Assembly (NCBI RefSeq): GCF_004296935.1
Contig: NZ_SCVH01000031.1
Coordinates: 1 to 42,344, forward strand
Direction: 5' to 3'
Origin: Reyranella sp.
Lineage (GTDB): Bacteria > Pseudomonadota > Alphaproteobacteria > Reyranellales > Reyranellaceae
DNA length: 42,344 nt
The translations under genes were made by a program, and so were the position numbers. The notes under the pieces were generated by a model. The model was given only the letters and a program-made list of their open reading frames with translations, was not told the origin of the DNA and made no database searches. Every line of letters starts with the position of its first letter. Position 1 is the first letter of the stretch. Shown piece by piece: positions 1 to 7,256 of the stretch.

Positions 1-2287
1 CATCTTGGAAGTGGCTACCGAAGTTTTCGACCTCACCCTTTTGCAGCGTATCGAGAAAACGATTCTGTATGCCAGCAACAGGCTGTGGCGTGAGTTTCGC
101 TTTGCCAAGGAAACTCGCCAGCGCTGAAGCCAGCTCGGCACGCTCATATGAGTATGCTCGCTCAAGCGGGCGGATACGGATATCGACGCCGAATTCCCGG
201 CAGCGCGCCAATAGCCACTCCTCTTCGGCTTGGCGCATCTCGTTGGCTGCCGACTGGCCCTCGCCCCAACGACTCTCGATCATCTCGTCGCTCACCATGT
301 CATTCCCAAGTCGTGGGCCGAATCCGGGAGCGAGTCCGATAATACGATTGAAGTTCCAATCTGCAGGCGAGAGCAAGTCCTTCAGATACAAGAAGAGCCG
401 CTCATCGTGAGTGACAATGATAGTCTGGCAGTCAGCAAATTTTGCGGCAAGCATCTGCGCAAAGGTGCGACGGTGATCGGCGTCGTACGATGTCACGATG
501 TCGTCGAGCACCACGAGCGGTGCGCCCTTGTTGAATTCGAGTATCGCCGCCAGTCGCAACGCCAGCGCTAGTGAATGGATCTGTGAGTCGCTGAGATAGC
601 CGGAAGGTTGAACCCCCTCGCGGTTGGTGGCGAAATCGACCAATAGAAGAAGTCTCTGCTGATTGGCGTCGTCCTCGGCCGGAAGCTCCAGGCGTACCTT
701 CGCGGCACCCTGCCCTTGGATTAGCGCATAAATGTCGTTCGTGGGTTGGCGAAGCCGATCCAGCAGAGATTGCACCTTTGCCCTGATTGCGCCAGAAATG
801 ACAGTAGCCTGCTGAGCGAGTCCTGACGACAACTTGCCGAGTTCGTCGAGCGTGCGCTGTGCCGTGGCGTGTTCCACTCTGAGTTTACGCAGTTCATCGG
901 CCTTGGCTTTTGCCTTGCCGTAAGTGTGTTCACCTTGGCTCTTCTCAATGGCGTCGATCTTATCGTCAAGATCTTGGGTCAGGGCGGCAATTCCTGTCGT
1001 TGCCACCGTGGACTTTGGTGACGCGCCGCTACGCCAAACATCAACTTCGGTCCGATAAAGTGCCACCGTCGCCCTTAAACTCACTTGGTCTTCTCGTAGT
1101 AACGCCTGCAAGCTGTCGATAGCGGTCAGTAAGCGCCGGCGGGCATCGGCGGCGGCCTTTCCGGCGTCGCGTAGCAATTTGTTTGCCGCAGCATAAGCTG
1201 CAAGATCGGCAAGATGCTGGCTGATATGCTTGTCAATCTCAGCTGAGCTGCCGGCCGACGTCTTGTCTAGCGGAGTCGTACAGAGCGGGCAGACCTCCGG
1301 AATTTCTGCGCCAGCTTGGAAAAGTGGCGCCGCCGTACTCCACAGTTTCTCAAAGGCAGCGTCCTTTGCTTTCGCTCGCTCGACTTCTTCGAGCTCTACA
1401 GCAACAGTAAGCGCCGTCGCTGTCGCCTCGAAGGTTGGCACCGCACCAGTAGTATGTTCGCCAGCTTCGTCTTTGGTCTTGTCCCAAATCGCGGCAGCAG
1501 TTCTCCGCAGCAGGCGCAGCCCATCCAAACCGAGTTTGCCTTCCTCGTCCTTCGCTCGCTGAGTCAGCTCAAGGTAGCCAGTGTCACTGTCGTTCAGCGA
1601 ACTCAGCTTTAGCGTTGCGTCGAGCGGTGCGATGGCAGTGTCGTTCACATAAGTAACGCAGGCCGCTTCGTCCCACGAAGTCACCTTTTTGTCAGTCAGG
1701 CGTGCGACTTGCAGGTCGACTTGCCGGAGATCGGACCCATCTTCCGACGCGACCTTCACCGCCGCTCGAACGGCTCTCAGGTTTTTCTGAACTTCGACCA
1801 GCGGCCCGAGTTGCAGCCAGGTCGCCACGTCGGTGTAGCGTTGTTCGGCAGTCCGCGACTCGACAAACGCGCGTAGCGAGTAACCTCGAATGATTGGATC
1901 CACGACGAAGCAGTCGCGCACACTCTTAGCGATGGCGGGAATAGGGCGCTTAGAGGTCGCAGCTTGCCGCGTACCTTCTTTGGCCACCGCCTTGCCCTGA
2001 GCAAAAGCGATGGTGACGCTCGGCTTTAGGCCGGCTGCTTCCGCCGCATTGTGCGCTAGAGCGACCGGGCCAGCCTGATTGTTGATCGTCCGCTGACCCA
2101 GGCGCTCAAGTGTGCCTTCGGCCGAGAAGACGAATTCCAGGGCATCCACGATGCTCGACTTTCCAGAACCGTTGGGACCGAACACGGCGAGGCATCGCTT
2201 GGTCACAAAGTTGAATTCCTTCGTAAGCAAGTAGGCACGAAACCCCGTCAGAACGAGGCGACGAAGGAGATAAGGCGCGTCAGGCAT
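1..2287 (-). CDS. Rad50/SMC-like ABC ATPase with zinc-hook motif (C-terminus cut by window edge)
   Basis: An open frame of 762 codons runs from an ATG at 2287 off the left edge without a stop. It has an SMC/Rad50-type layout: Walker A GPNGSGKSS at residues 37-45; helical arm-like sequence; a CPLC motif (Cys333, Cys336) like the Rad50 zinc hook; an ABC signature-like LSDSQ near residue 563; Walker B LVVLDD near 592; and a VTHDER switch region near 620. At least 130 more residues follow the ATPase core, more than a simple Rad50-like protein needs, so an additional C-terminal domain is possible. The start overlaps the stop of the 84-codon gene before it by 8 nt, so the two are probably co-translated. 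Base composition is less GC-rich than the rest of the window. ABC ATPase membership is clear; the biological role (DNA repair, ABC-3C, Lamassu-like or RloC-like conflict system) is inference. Confidence 0.85.
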   Translation of the reverse strand, partial: MPDAPYLLRRLVLTGFRAYLLTKEFNFVTKRCLAVFGPNGSGKSSIVDALEFVFSAEGTLERLGQRTINNQAGPVALAHNAAEAAGLKPSVTIAFAQGKAVAKEGTRQAATSKRPIPAIAKSVRDCFVVDPIIRGYSLRAFVESRTAEQRYTDVATWLQLGPLVEVQKNLRAVRAAVKVASEDGSDLRQVDLQVARLTDKKVTSWDEAACVTYVNDTAIAPLDATLKLSSLNDSDTGYLELTQRAKDEEGKLGLDGLRLLRRTAAAIWDKTKDEAGEHTTGAVPTFEATATALTVAVELEEVERAKAKDAAFEKLWSTAAPLFQAGAEIPEVCPLCTTPLDKTSAGSSAEIDKHISQHLADLAAYAAANKLLRDAGKAAADARRRLLTAIDSLQALLREDQVSLRATVALYRTEVDVWRSGASPKSTVATTGIAALTQDLDDKIDAIEKSQGEHTYGKAKAKADELRKLRVEHATAQRTLDELGKLSSGLAQQATVISGAIRAKVQSLLDRLRQPTNDIYALIQGQGAAKVRLELPAEDDANQQRLLLLVDFATNREGVQPSGYLSDSQIHSLALALRLAAILEFNKGAPLVVLDDIVTSYDADHRRTFAQMLAAKFADCQTIIVTHDERLFLYLKDLLSPADWNFNRIIGLAPGFGPRLGNDMVSDEMIESRWGEGQSAANEMRQAEEEWLLARCREFGVDIRIRPLERAYSYERAELASALASFLGKAKLTPQPVAGIQNRFLDTLQKGEVENFGSHFQD

Positions 2288-2534
2288 CGGGCGCCTCGCC
2301 ATCCTTGGCTGGCGTGGCACGGTCCTTCGCAAGCTTCACGATCGACGAGACAGCCCGAGCACTTGCGTCCTTCGCGGGATTTCCGATTAAGAGTTCAGTG
2401 GCAAGGATTTTCGCGAGGTCCTTGTCGATGCCATCGCCACTTTGCAGCGTGGTCGCGAGAGTCGCTAGAAAATCCGCCGGGGATTCGGCGGCGTCCGGAG
2501 CCGCAGATGCGGGCACTTGGTCGTGATCAACCAT
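2280..2534 (-). CDS. small acidic helical protein, likely partner of the Rad50-like ATPase
   Basis: This 84-residue protein has no recognisable domain. The N-terminal 20 residues are Ala/Pro/Asp-rich and probably disordered. The middle (about 23-70) looks helical, with regularly spaced Leu/Ile, and the C-terminus is charged. There are no Cys, no signal peptide and no membrane segment. A weak purine-rich stretch (GAAAGCAAG) precedes the ATG. Its stop overlaps the start of the ATPase by 8 nt, the usual sign of a coupled pair. Small proteins encoded directly ahead of an ABC ATPase occur as middle components in ABC three-component conflict systems, which would fit, but no sequence match can be claimed. 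It is called a gene because of the overlap and the presence of an open frame continuing from a plausible start. Confidence 0.65.
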   Translation of the reverse strand: MVDHDQVPASAAPDAAESPADFLATLATTLQSGDGIDKDLAKILATELLIGNPAKDASARAVSSIVKLAKDRATPAKDGEAPDA

Positions 2535-2790
2535 GATCTTGCTTTCAGTGGTATGCGCTATCGGCGACGCCCGAACCTAACGACGGTCGACCAACGGAGA
2601 GGCTTACTCGCGCGGCCTCGATACGAAATTTACCACGGCCCCCCGACTATGAAAGGGCCGAAAGGCCCCCTGTATTTCCGAGGCCCGGAGCTGCTTACGT
2701 TCCCTCTCGGCGTCCGGCTGGGAGCATCATCACAACGGCACTATGCTGCCCCGATCCGGGCATCTGCTATTCTTGAGACGGCCAGAAGGG

Positions 2791-3000
2791 ATGAATGCCG
2801 TGAACCACGACCGCATCGTTCTCGATCCGGCGATCCTTGCCGGCAAGCCGGTGATCCGCGGGACTCGCCTGTCGGTCGAGTTCATCATCGGCCTTCTCGC
2901 CGATGGCTGGAGCGAAGCCGCGATCGTCGAGAACTATTCCGGCATGGCTCATGACGACGTGCTGGCGTGCCGCCGTCAGGCGACCACCCGCAAGGAATAG
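2791..3000 (+). CDS. DUF433 family protein (antitoxin-like), short C-terminus
   Basis: The ATG at 2791 follows AGAAGGG, a good ribosome-binding site, so it is preferred to the in-frame ATG at 2743. The 69-residue product has the DUF433 pattern: IVLDPAILAGKPVIRGTRL near residues 8-26, then LLADGWSEAAIVENY. DUF433 proteins are small winged-helix-like proteins, often the antitoxin partner of a DUF5615 (PIN-like) toxin encoded immediately downstream. No such toxin is present here. The last dozen residues (ACRRQATTRKE) do not look like the usual ACLxYA-type helix, so the C-terminus may be decayed or rearranged. Family assignment is firm; an active antitoxin role is uncertain. Confidence 0.8.
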   Translation: MNAVNHDRIVLDPAILAGKPVIRGTRLSVEFIIGLLADGWSEAAIVENYSGMAHDDVLACRRQATTRKE

Positions 3001-3052
3001 ACTTCTGCGCCGGGGTCTGCTGGCAAACTGCTGGCATTTTTGATTAAGACAA

Positions 3053-3073
3053 ACTTGCAAGTTCAGCAGGTTT
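3053..3073 (+). repeat. copy 1 of a 21-nt repeat (second copy 38670-38690)
   Basis: The sequence ACTTGCAAGTTCAGCAGG followed by TTT is identical to the minus-strand reading of 38690-38670, and similarity continues loosely into GGCTA. It begins inside the perfect palindrome AACTTGCAAGTT. It lies 53 nt after the DUF433 stop codon and is in the same orientation relative to the preceding gene as the copy after hemF. Chance identity of this length within one window is unlikely. Function unknown. Confidence 0.7.
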
Positions 3074-3243
3074 TGGGCTATATTTCCGATATCGTCACGC
3101 GAGGTCTGTCCGAGAGATCGAGCGTCGGCGCCGATCCAAAATTTAACCATGCCCCGCCCGGCGCGCCCGCCGGGTCAATGCGTTCGAGGCGTAGCGGCCG
3201 TCCCGCGGTCTTGCCCAGGATCGGGTACTGAGCCGTGAGTAGA

Positions 3244-3287
3244 GTAGCGAGGGATCTTCAGGGCCATGAGCAAAGGTCCCTCGCTAC
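3244..3287. repeat. strong intergenic hairpin (REP-like)
   Basis: Arms GTAGCGAGGGATCTT (3244-3258) and AAGGTCCCTCGCTAC (3273-3287) pair over 15 positions with one G-T wobble, around a 14-nt loop. No T-run follows on either strand, so it is not an obvious terminator. The right arm continues into sequence of the CTCGCTACGCT...GATGACAGG style that I associate with scattered intergenic repeats in alphaproteobacteria; that link is from memory and unverified. Confidence 0.5.
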
Positions 3288-3515
3288 GCTCCAGGGCAGG
3301 GATTACCCCGCCCGCGATGACAGGGGTGCCTGATTTTCCCGAACAACTCCGAGAATCGGGCCTGTGGCCGATGGGCATCGGCACTGTGCCGGGAGGTCGA
3401 GGCAAGCCGTTGATTCCGTCGGGTATTTCGGGCTTCGCGGCACACGCAACGGAACACCTGGCGCGATTTCGCGGGACACTTCGTGTGCCGATGCTGCCCC
3501 GAAAGCGCGGGCTTC

Positions 3516-4397
3516 TCAGCCCCGCCGGCCGGGCACCAGCGCCAGCCAGAGCGAGATCACCGTCGAGGCGATGGCGGCGGCCTGCAGCCAGGAGAGCGGC
3601 TCGTGCAGGATCACGATGCCGCTCACGATCGCCACGATCGGGATGGCGATCGAGGAGAGGGCGGCGACCTGGGCGGGCAGCAGCTTGACCAGGGCGAACC
3701 AGGTGGCGGTACCCAGCGCCATCGGGATGGCGCCGGTGTAGAGCGTGGCGGTGAGCGCCTTGGCCGAGGGCCAGTGGGTCGGCAGGCCGTCGATCAGGAG
3801 CGCGCCCAGCGCGATCGGCGGCAGGCAGAGGATGACCTGCCAGAAGGTGAGCGAGAGCCCCATGCCGGGCCAGCTCGTGCGCTTCACGATGAAGGTGCCG
3901 ACGGCCCAGCAGAAGCCCGCGAGCAGGCCCCAGAACAGGCCCCACGGCGCCTGGGCATAGTCGCGGAAGTTGGGCGCCATCAGCGCCACCACGGCCGCCG
4001 CGCCGATGGCGATCGCGGCCAGCAGGCGGGGCGTCAGGCGCTGGCCGAACACCACGAAGCCCAGCAACGCCACCCAGAGCGGCATGGTGTAGGCCAGCAC
4101 CGAGGCGTGGCCCGAGGGGATGTAGAGGACGGCGAGCGAGGTGGCGATGTTCCAGATGCCGACGTTCATGGCCGAGGCCGCGATCAGGGCGGGCCACTTG
4201 CCCTTGGGAACGGCGAAGCTCTCGCCGCGGATCACCAGGATCGCCGTCAGCACGAGCACGGCGGTGCCGACGACGATGGTGCGGAAGGTCCAGACCGGCA
4301 GCTCGTCGAGGGCGATGCGGAACAGCGGCCAGTTGGTGCCCCACACCAGGGTGAGGGCGCCCAGCAGCGCCAGCACCTTGGGCGAAACGCGGTTCAT
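3516..4397 (-). CDS. EamA-family (DMT superfamily) transporter
   Basis: A 293-residue inner-membrane protein with ten predicted hydrophobic segments arranged as two EamA repeats. The N-terminus has the typical WGTNWPLFRIAL motif; the second repeat starts near residue 145 (WGLFWGLLAGFCWAVGTF), and the end carries the usual ILHEPLSWLQ motif. Family members export or import small metabolites such as amino acids and nucleotide precursors; the substrate cannot be read from sequence. It is the last of three same-strand genes, 15 nt after the DUF4864 gene. Confidence 0.92.
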   Translation of the reverse strand: MNRVSPKVLALLGALTLVWGTNWPLFRIALDELPVWTFRTIVVGTAVLVLTAILVIRGESFAVPKGKWPALIAASAMNVGIWNIATSLAVLYIPSGHASVLAYTMPLWVALLGFVVFGQRLTPRLLAAIAIGAAAVVALMAPNFRDYAQAPWGLFWGLLAGFCWAVGTFIVKRTSWPGMGLSLTFWQVILCLPPIALGALLIDGLPTHWPSAKALTATLYTGAIPMALGTATWFALVKLLPAQVAALSSIAIPIVAIVSGIVILHEPLSWLQAAAIASTVISLWLALVPGRRG

Positions 4398-4412
4398 GAT
4401 GGACGCGGGCGA

Positions 4413-4844
4413 TCAGGCCTGGTGTTCGTCCGGCGCCAGCAGGTAACAGCCGTTGATGCGCCAGCTGCCGTCGGGCAGCCGCGTCATGGGATAGACGGCG
4501 GTGACGGGCTTGCCGTCGGGACCGACGACATGGACCTTCTGGGCGATCTCGCCGTGCATCTCGACGATCTCGCGGAAGTCGAAGGTCTGCGGCCGGTACA
4601 CCGGCCTATAACCTTGGCGGACCATCTCCATGAAGACGTTGGCCTCGCCGAACATGCCCTGGATCATCGGCGAGGCGTAGCCGAAGGCGGCGTCGCCATC
4701 GTCGCGGCGGAAAGCCTCGACCTGGCCCTGGATGACGTCGCGGATCGCCACCCGGTCGGCGGCCGAGACGGCAGGTTGCTGCGCCAGTGCCGTGCCGGCG
4801 AGGCCTGCGATCAGGGCGAGGAGGGCAAGAAGACGAAAGGTCAT
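4413..4844 (-). CDS. secreted DUF4864 domain protein
   Basis: A 143-residue protein with a clear Sec signal peptide (hydrophobic core LLALLALIAGLAGTA, cleavage probably after ALA at 21). The mature part has the DUF4864 pattern: VIQGQVEAFRRDDGDAAF, then YASP near residue 56, FGEANVFMEMV, and YRPVYRP near 79-85. The fold is probably an NTF2-like alpha/beta cone; function is unknown. It starts 4 nt after the lipoprotein stop, suggesting translational coupling, and no separate ribosome-binding site is evident. Confidence 0.85.
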   Translation of the reverse strand: MTFRLLALLALIAGLAGTALAQQPAVSAADRVAIRDVIQGQVEAFRRDDGDAAFGYASPMIQGMFGEANVFMEMVRQGYRPVYRPQTFDFREIVEMHGEIAQKVHVVGPDGKPVTAVYPMTRLPDGSWRINGCYLLAPDEHQA

Positions 4845-4848
4845 GCTG

Positions 4849-5568
4849 CTACTGCAGCGGGACGGGCCGCCGCTGGGTGACGGTGGCGCCGCGCTGGGCG
4901 CCGGGCGGGCTGCCGAGGCGGCCGAGGTTCACGCCGTAGGAGAGGGCGGCCAGGTTGGTGCGCTCGCGGGCGAGAAAGCCGTTCTCGCGGCCGATCTGGG
5001 CGTTGAGGTCGCCGATCAGGCGGTCGATCTGCTGCATCGAGCGCGTGGTCTCGCTCTCGATCGCGCGCAGGTTGCGGTGGTCCTCGTCGACCGCGCCGCC
5101 GACGGCGAAGGTCGCGCGGATGTTTTCGAGCAGATAGCCCGCGACCGAGGCCTGGGTCGTCACCTGGCTGGCCAGCGAATTCAGTTGGCCGACGCCCAGG
5201 GTGGCGTCGTCGAGCTTGGCTTGCGCGGCGTTCCACTGGCTCACCAGCTCGGGATTGCCCGGCGTCGTGCCGGTCTGCAGGCGCGATGTGATGCCGTTCA
5301 CGAGGCTGCTGTAGGCGGCGGAGTCGCTCGAAAGCCGGCTGCGCGTCGCGTTGAGCTGCGCCTGCTGCTGCGAGATGCCGTTGGCGAGCGCCGCCTGATC
5401 GGAGCGCAGCTGCTGGATGCGCTGCTTAACGGTCTGCGTGCCGGTCTGGCTGATGGCCGGGTTCGAAGAGGGCGGGCTGACGGAAGGCGCAAAAGGGCCT
5501 CCTTCGTTGCACCCGCTCAAAACGACCGCCGCCAAGAGAAGCACGGATCGTTGGACTCTTAGCGCCAT
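4849..5568 (-). CDS. coiled-coil lipoprotein
   Basis: The ATG at 5568 is chosen because a signal sequence follows it directly and GAGG precedes it; the frame stays open upstream to 5664 but that part lacks signal character. The 239-residue product has a lipobox LSGC with Cys20, so it should be lipid-anchored. After a Pro/Ser-rich linker, residues about 45-105 are Gln/Ala/Leu-rich and look like coiled coil (VKQRIQQLRSDQAALANG). A second helical stretch spans about 145-205, and the C-terminal tail is Gly/Pro/Arg-rich. I do not recognise a family. It heads a probable three-gene unit with the DUF4864 protein and the EamA transporter. Confidence 0.75.
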   Translation of the reverse strand: MALRVQRSVLLLAAVVLSGCNEGGPFAPSVSPPSSNPAISQTGTQTVKQRIQQLRSDQAALANGISQQQAQLNATRSRLSSDSAAYSSLVNGITSRLQTGTTPGNPELVSQWNAAQAKLDDATLGVGQLNSLASQVTTQASVAGYLLENIRATFAVGGAVDEDHRNLRAIESETTRSMQQIDRLIGDLNAQIGRENGFLARERTNLAALSYGVNLGRLGSPPGAQRGATVTQRRPVPLQ

Positions 5569-5771
5569 CGTTGGCCTCGAAACTGCCCTGGCATCATCAA
5601 TTGGGCGCCTCCGCATCGGCCACCCATAAAGCAGGGCAGCTCGATTCAGGGCACCAGCCCCCAAATCCAGATGCCTGTGATGCTACTTGAAAGCAAGTGA
5701 AACCGACAAGCGGCGATTTCTTAGGCATCAGAGGCACTTGGCTCATATTGTGCACTCTTTTATGGTCCTTC

Positions 5772-5795
5772 TTGCAAGCCCTCGACGGCTTGCAA
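5772..5795. repeat. hairpin in spacer upstream of tRNA-Arg
   Basis: TTGCAAGCC (5772-5780) and GGCTTGCAA (5787-5795) form a perfect 9-bp stem around CTCGAC. No T-run follows on either strand. It sits in the roughly 290-nt gene-free spacer between the divergent lipoprotein start and the tRNA, about 70 nt before the tRNA, so it could be part of the promoter region. Its role is unknown and I found nothing else distinctive in this spacer. Confidence 0.4.
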
Positions 5796-5862
5796 CACGG
5801 GGACAGTTTCATTAGGGTGCGCGCCTTCTTGCCGGATGCCTCCTGGGAGGCGTTCCGGCCGT

Positions 5863-5939
5863 GCGCCCGTAGCTCAACTGGATAGAGCATCTGACTACGA
5901 ATCAGAAGGCTAGGAGTTCGAATCTCTTCGGGCGCGCCA
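5863..5939 (+). tRNA. tRNA-Arg (anticodon ACG)
   Basis: A complete cloverleaf: acceptor arms GCGCCCG (5863-5869) and CGGGCGC (5929-5935), discriminator G, encoded CCA (5937-5939). The anticodon stem TCTGA/TCAGA encloses loop CTACGAA with anticodon ACG at 5897-5899, read as ICG after deamination. The T arm has TTCGAAT. It decodes CGU/CGC/CGA, heavily used in GC-rich genomes. The SGNH hydrolase gene begins 16 nt after the CCA. Confidence 0.97.
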
Positions 5940-5955
5940 TTTCTTCCCGGTCTCC

Positions 5956-7230
5956 ATGTTCAAGCCGATCCTCGCTTATGCCGGCCTCCGCCGGCCCTAC
6001 CGGTTCGAGCGGGCGATCCCGGCACTACTTGCGTTGCTTCTGTTGTTTGTTGTCGCCGTCTCGGCCGCATGGCTCGCTGCGGCTGACGAACTGACCGCCG
6101 GCGGCCCCCGGGCCGTCTACTTCCTCTATCTCCTGGCGCTCCTGATCCTCGCGATCGCGCTTGTCCGCTGGCCGCGGCTGGCGGCGGCGCTGCTGATCCT
6201 GGCTCTGGTCGACCTGTCGTGGGGCGTGGGCTCGCATGTCCTGCAACGCGCCGGGTATGCCGATGCGTCGCTGCTGCCGCCGGACGTCGCCGAGCCGGAA
6301 CGATTCCAATGGCATGCGCTCCTGCAGGCCGTGCCCATCCCGTCGCTCAGGATTACCAGCCCGACCGGGCTCGCGATCAGCCACACGGCCGAGGGCACGC
6401 GCGGCCGCGATCCCGCGCCGCACTCGCTCGACAGGCGGACGGTCGTGGCGACGTTCGGCGGCTCGACGACCTACGACATCGGGGCGGGCGAGGGCGACAC
6501 CTGGAGCGATCGGCTGGGCGAGGCGCTCGGCTCGGACCGCACCTTTGTCGTGAACCACGGCGTGCCGGGCTACACGACCGCCGAGCACCTGATCCAGACG
6601 ACGTTTTACCAGGTCAAGTTCGGCAAGCTGCCGCGCTGCGCCATCTACTATGTCGGCTGGAACGACTTGCGTAATGCCCACATCCCCCATCTCGATCCCG
6701 CCTATGCCGACTTCCATCTGCCGAGCCAGGTCGACTCCCTCAAGGTCCGCCGGATCGGCGGCTCGCATGTCACGATCTCGCCGCTGCTGACCATGCTGGC
6801 GCGTTTCGCGAGCGCGAACATCGACACGGTGCGTTACTTCGCCGATCCCTACGGCCGCGAACCGGTGAGCGGCGGCGATCCCGCCCTGGAGGCGCTGTAT
6901 CAGCGCAACATCCGGTCGATATCGGCCATCAACCGCGAGCGCGGCGTCGCCACGATCTGGGTCGGGCAGCTGGTTAATCGCGAGCGACTGCAGGGCGACG
7001 GCCAGTATGGCTGGCTGCCGCTGGTGCGCGACCGCGACATCTGGCCGTTGCTGCAGCGCTTCAACGCGATCCTCGAACGGACGGCGAAGGCCCTGGGCGA
7101 CACCTATGTTGCCGTATCGCTCGATCCGTTCACCGGCGCCGACTTCGTCGACCAAGGCCACTTCTCGGCCCGCGGCTCGCGCCGGTTCGCCGAGTACCTG
7201 GCGCCCGCCGTGCGCGAGGCTTGCCGCTAG
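5956..7230 (+). CDS. membrane-anchored SGNH/GDSL-type hydrolase
   Basis: This 424-residue protein has three hydrophobic segments near residues 24-43, 53-72 and 75-95, then a soluble SGNH domain. Catalytic blocks are visible: GGSTT (Ser about 169), an N-x-G-V-P-G-Y-T-T block near 197-206, GWND (Asn about 236), and DQGH (Asp about 399, His about 402). This supports an esterase or O-acyl hydrolase/transferase, probably acting at or outside the membrane on a glycan or lipid. The substrate is unknown. It starts just downstream of tRNA-Arg and precedes the SDR gene by 26 nt. Confidence 0.85.
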   Translation: MFKPILAYAGLRRPYRFERAIPALLALLLLFVVAVSAAWLAAADELTAGGPRAVYFLYLLALLILAIALVRWPRLAAALLILALVDLSWGVGSHVLQRAGYADASLLPPDVAEPERFQWHALLQAVPIPSLRITSPTGLAISHTAEGTRGRDPAPHSLDRRTVVATFGGSTTYDIGAGEGDTWSDRLGEALGSDRTFVVNHGVPGYTTAEHLIQTTFYQVKFGKLPRCAIYYVGWNDLRNAHIPHLDPAYADFHLPSQVDSLKVRRIGGSHVTISPLLTMLARFASANIDTVRYFADPYGREPVSGGDPALEALYQRNIRSISAINRERGVATIWVGQLVNRERLQGDGQYGWLPLVRDRDIWPLLQRFNAILERTAKALGDTYVAVSLDPFTGADFVDQGHFSARGSRRFAEYLAPAVREACR

Positions 7231-7256
7231 CCGCGCGGGACTTTACTGCTTCGACC

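Larger units (their letters stand above)
3001..3515. other. gene-free spacer rich in repeats and palindromes
   Basis: No credible gene lies between the DUF433 gene and the EamA transporter. The spacer holds a tandem CTGCTGGCA pair (3017-3025, 3028-3036), a 12-bp palindrome AACTTGCAAGTT (3052-3063) that starts a 21-nt sequence repeated near hemF, a 15-bp hairpin (3244-3287), and nested inverted repeats at 3426-3433/3496-3504 and 3438-3446/3482-3490. None has a T-run typical of an intrinsic terminator. It looks like accumulated intergenic repeat elements at the edge of the accessory segment. Confidence 0.6.

Noticed and set aside
2767-3150. Minus-strand open frame opposite the DUF433 gene
   Set aside because: No recognisable protein motif, and the plus strand encodes a clear family member with a good ribosome-binding site.
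3175-4344. A 389-codon minus-strand frame over the EamA transporter
   Set aside because: Arg/Pro/Gly-rich frame-shifted copy of the real transporter gene.
5772-5795. Terminator for the lipoprotein or tRNA region
   Set aside because: The stem is perfect but no T-run follows on either strand, and it lies upstream of both flanking genes.
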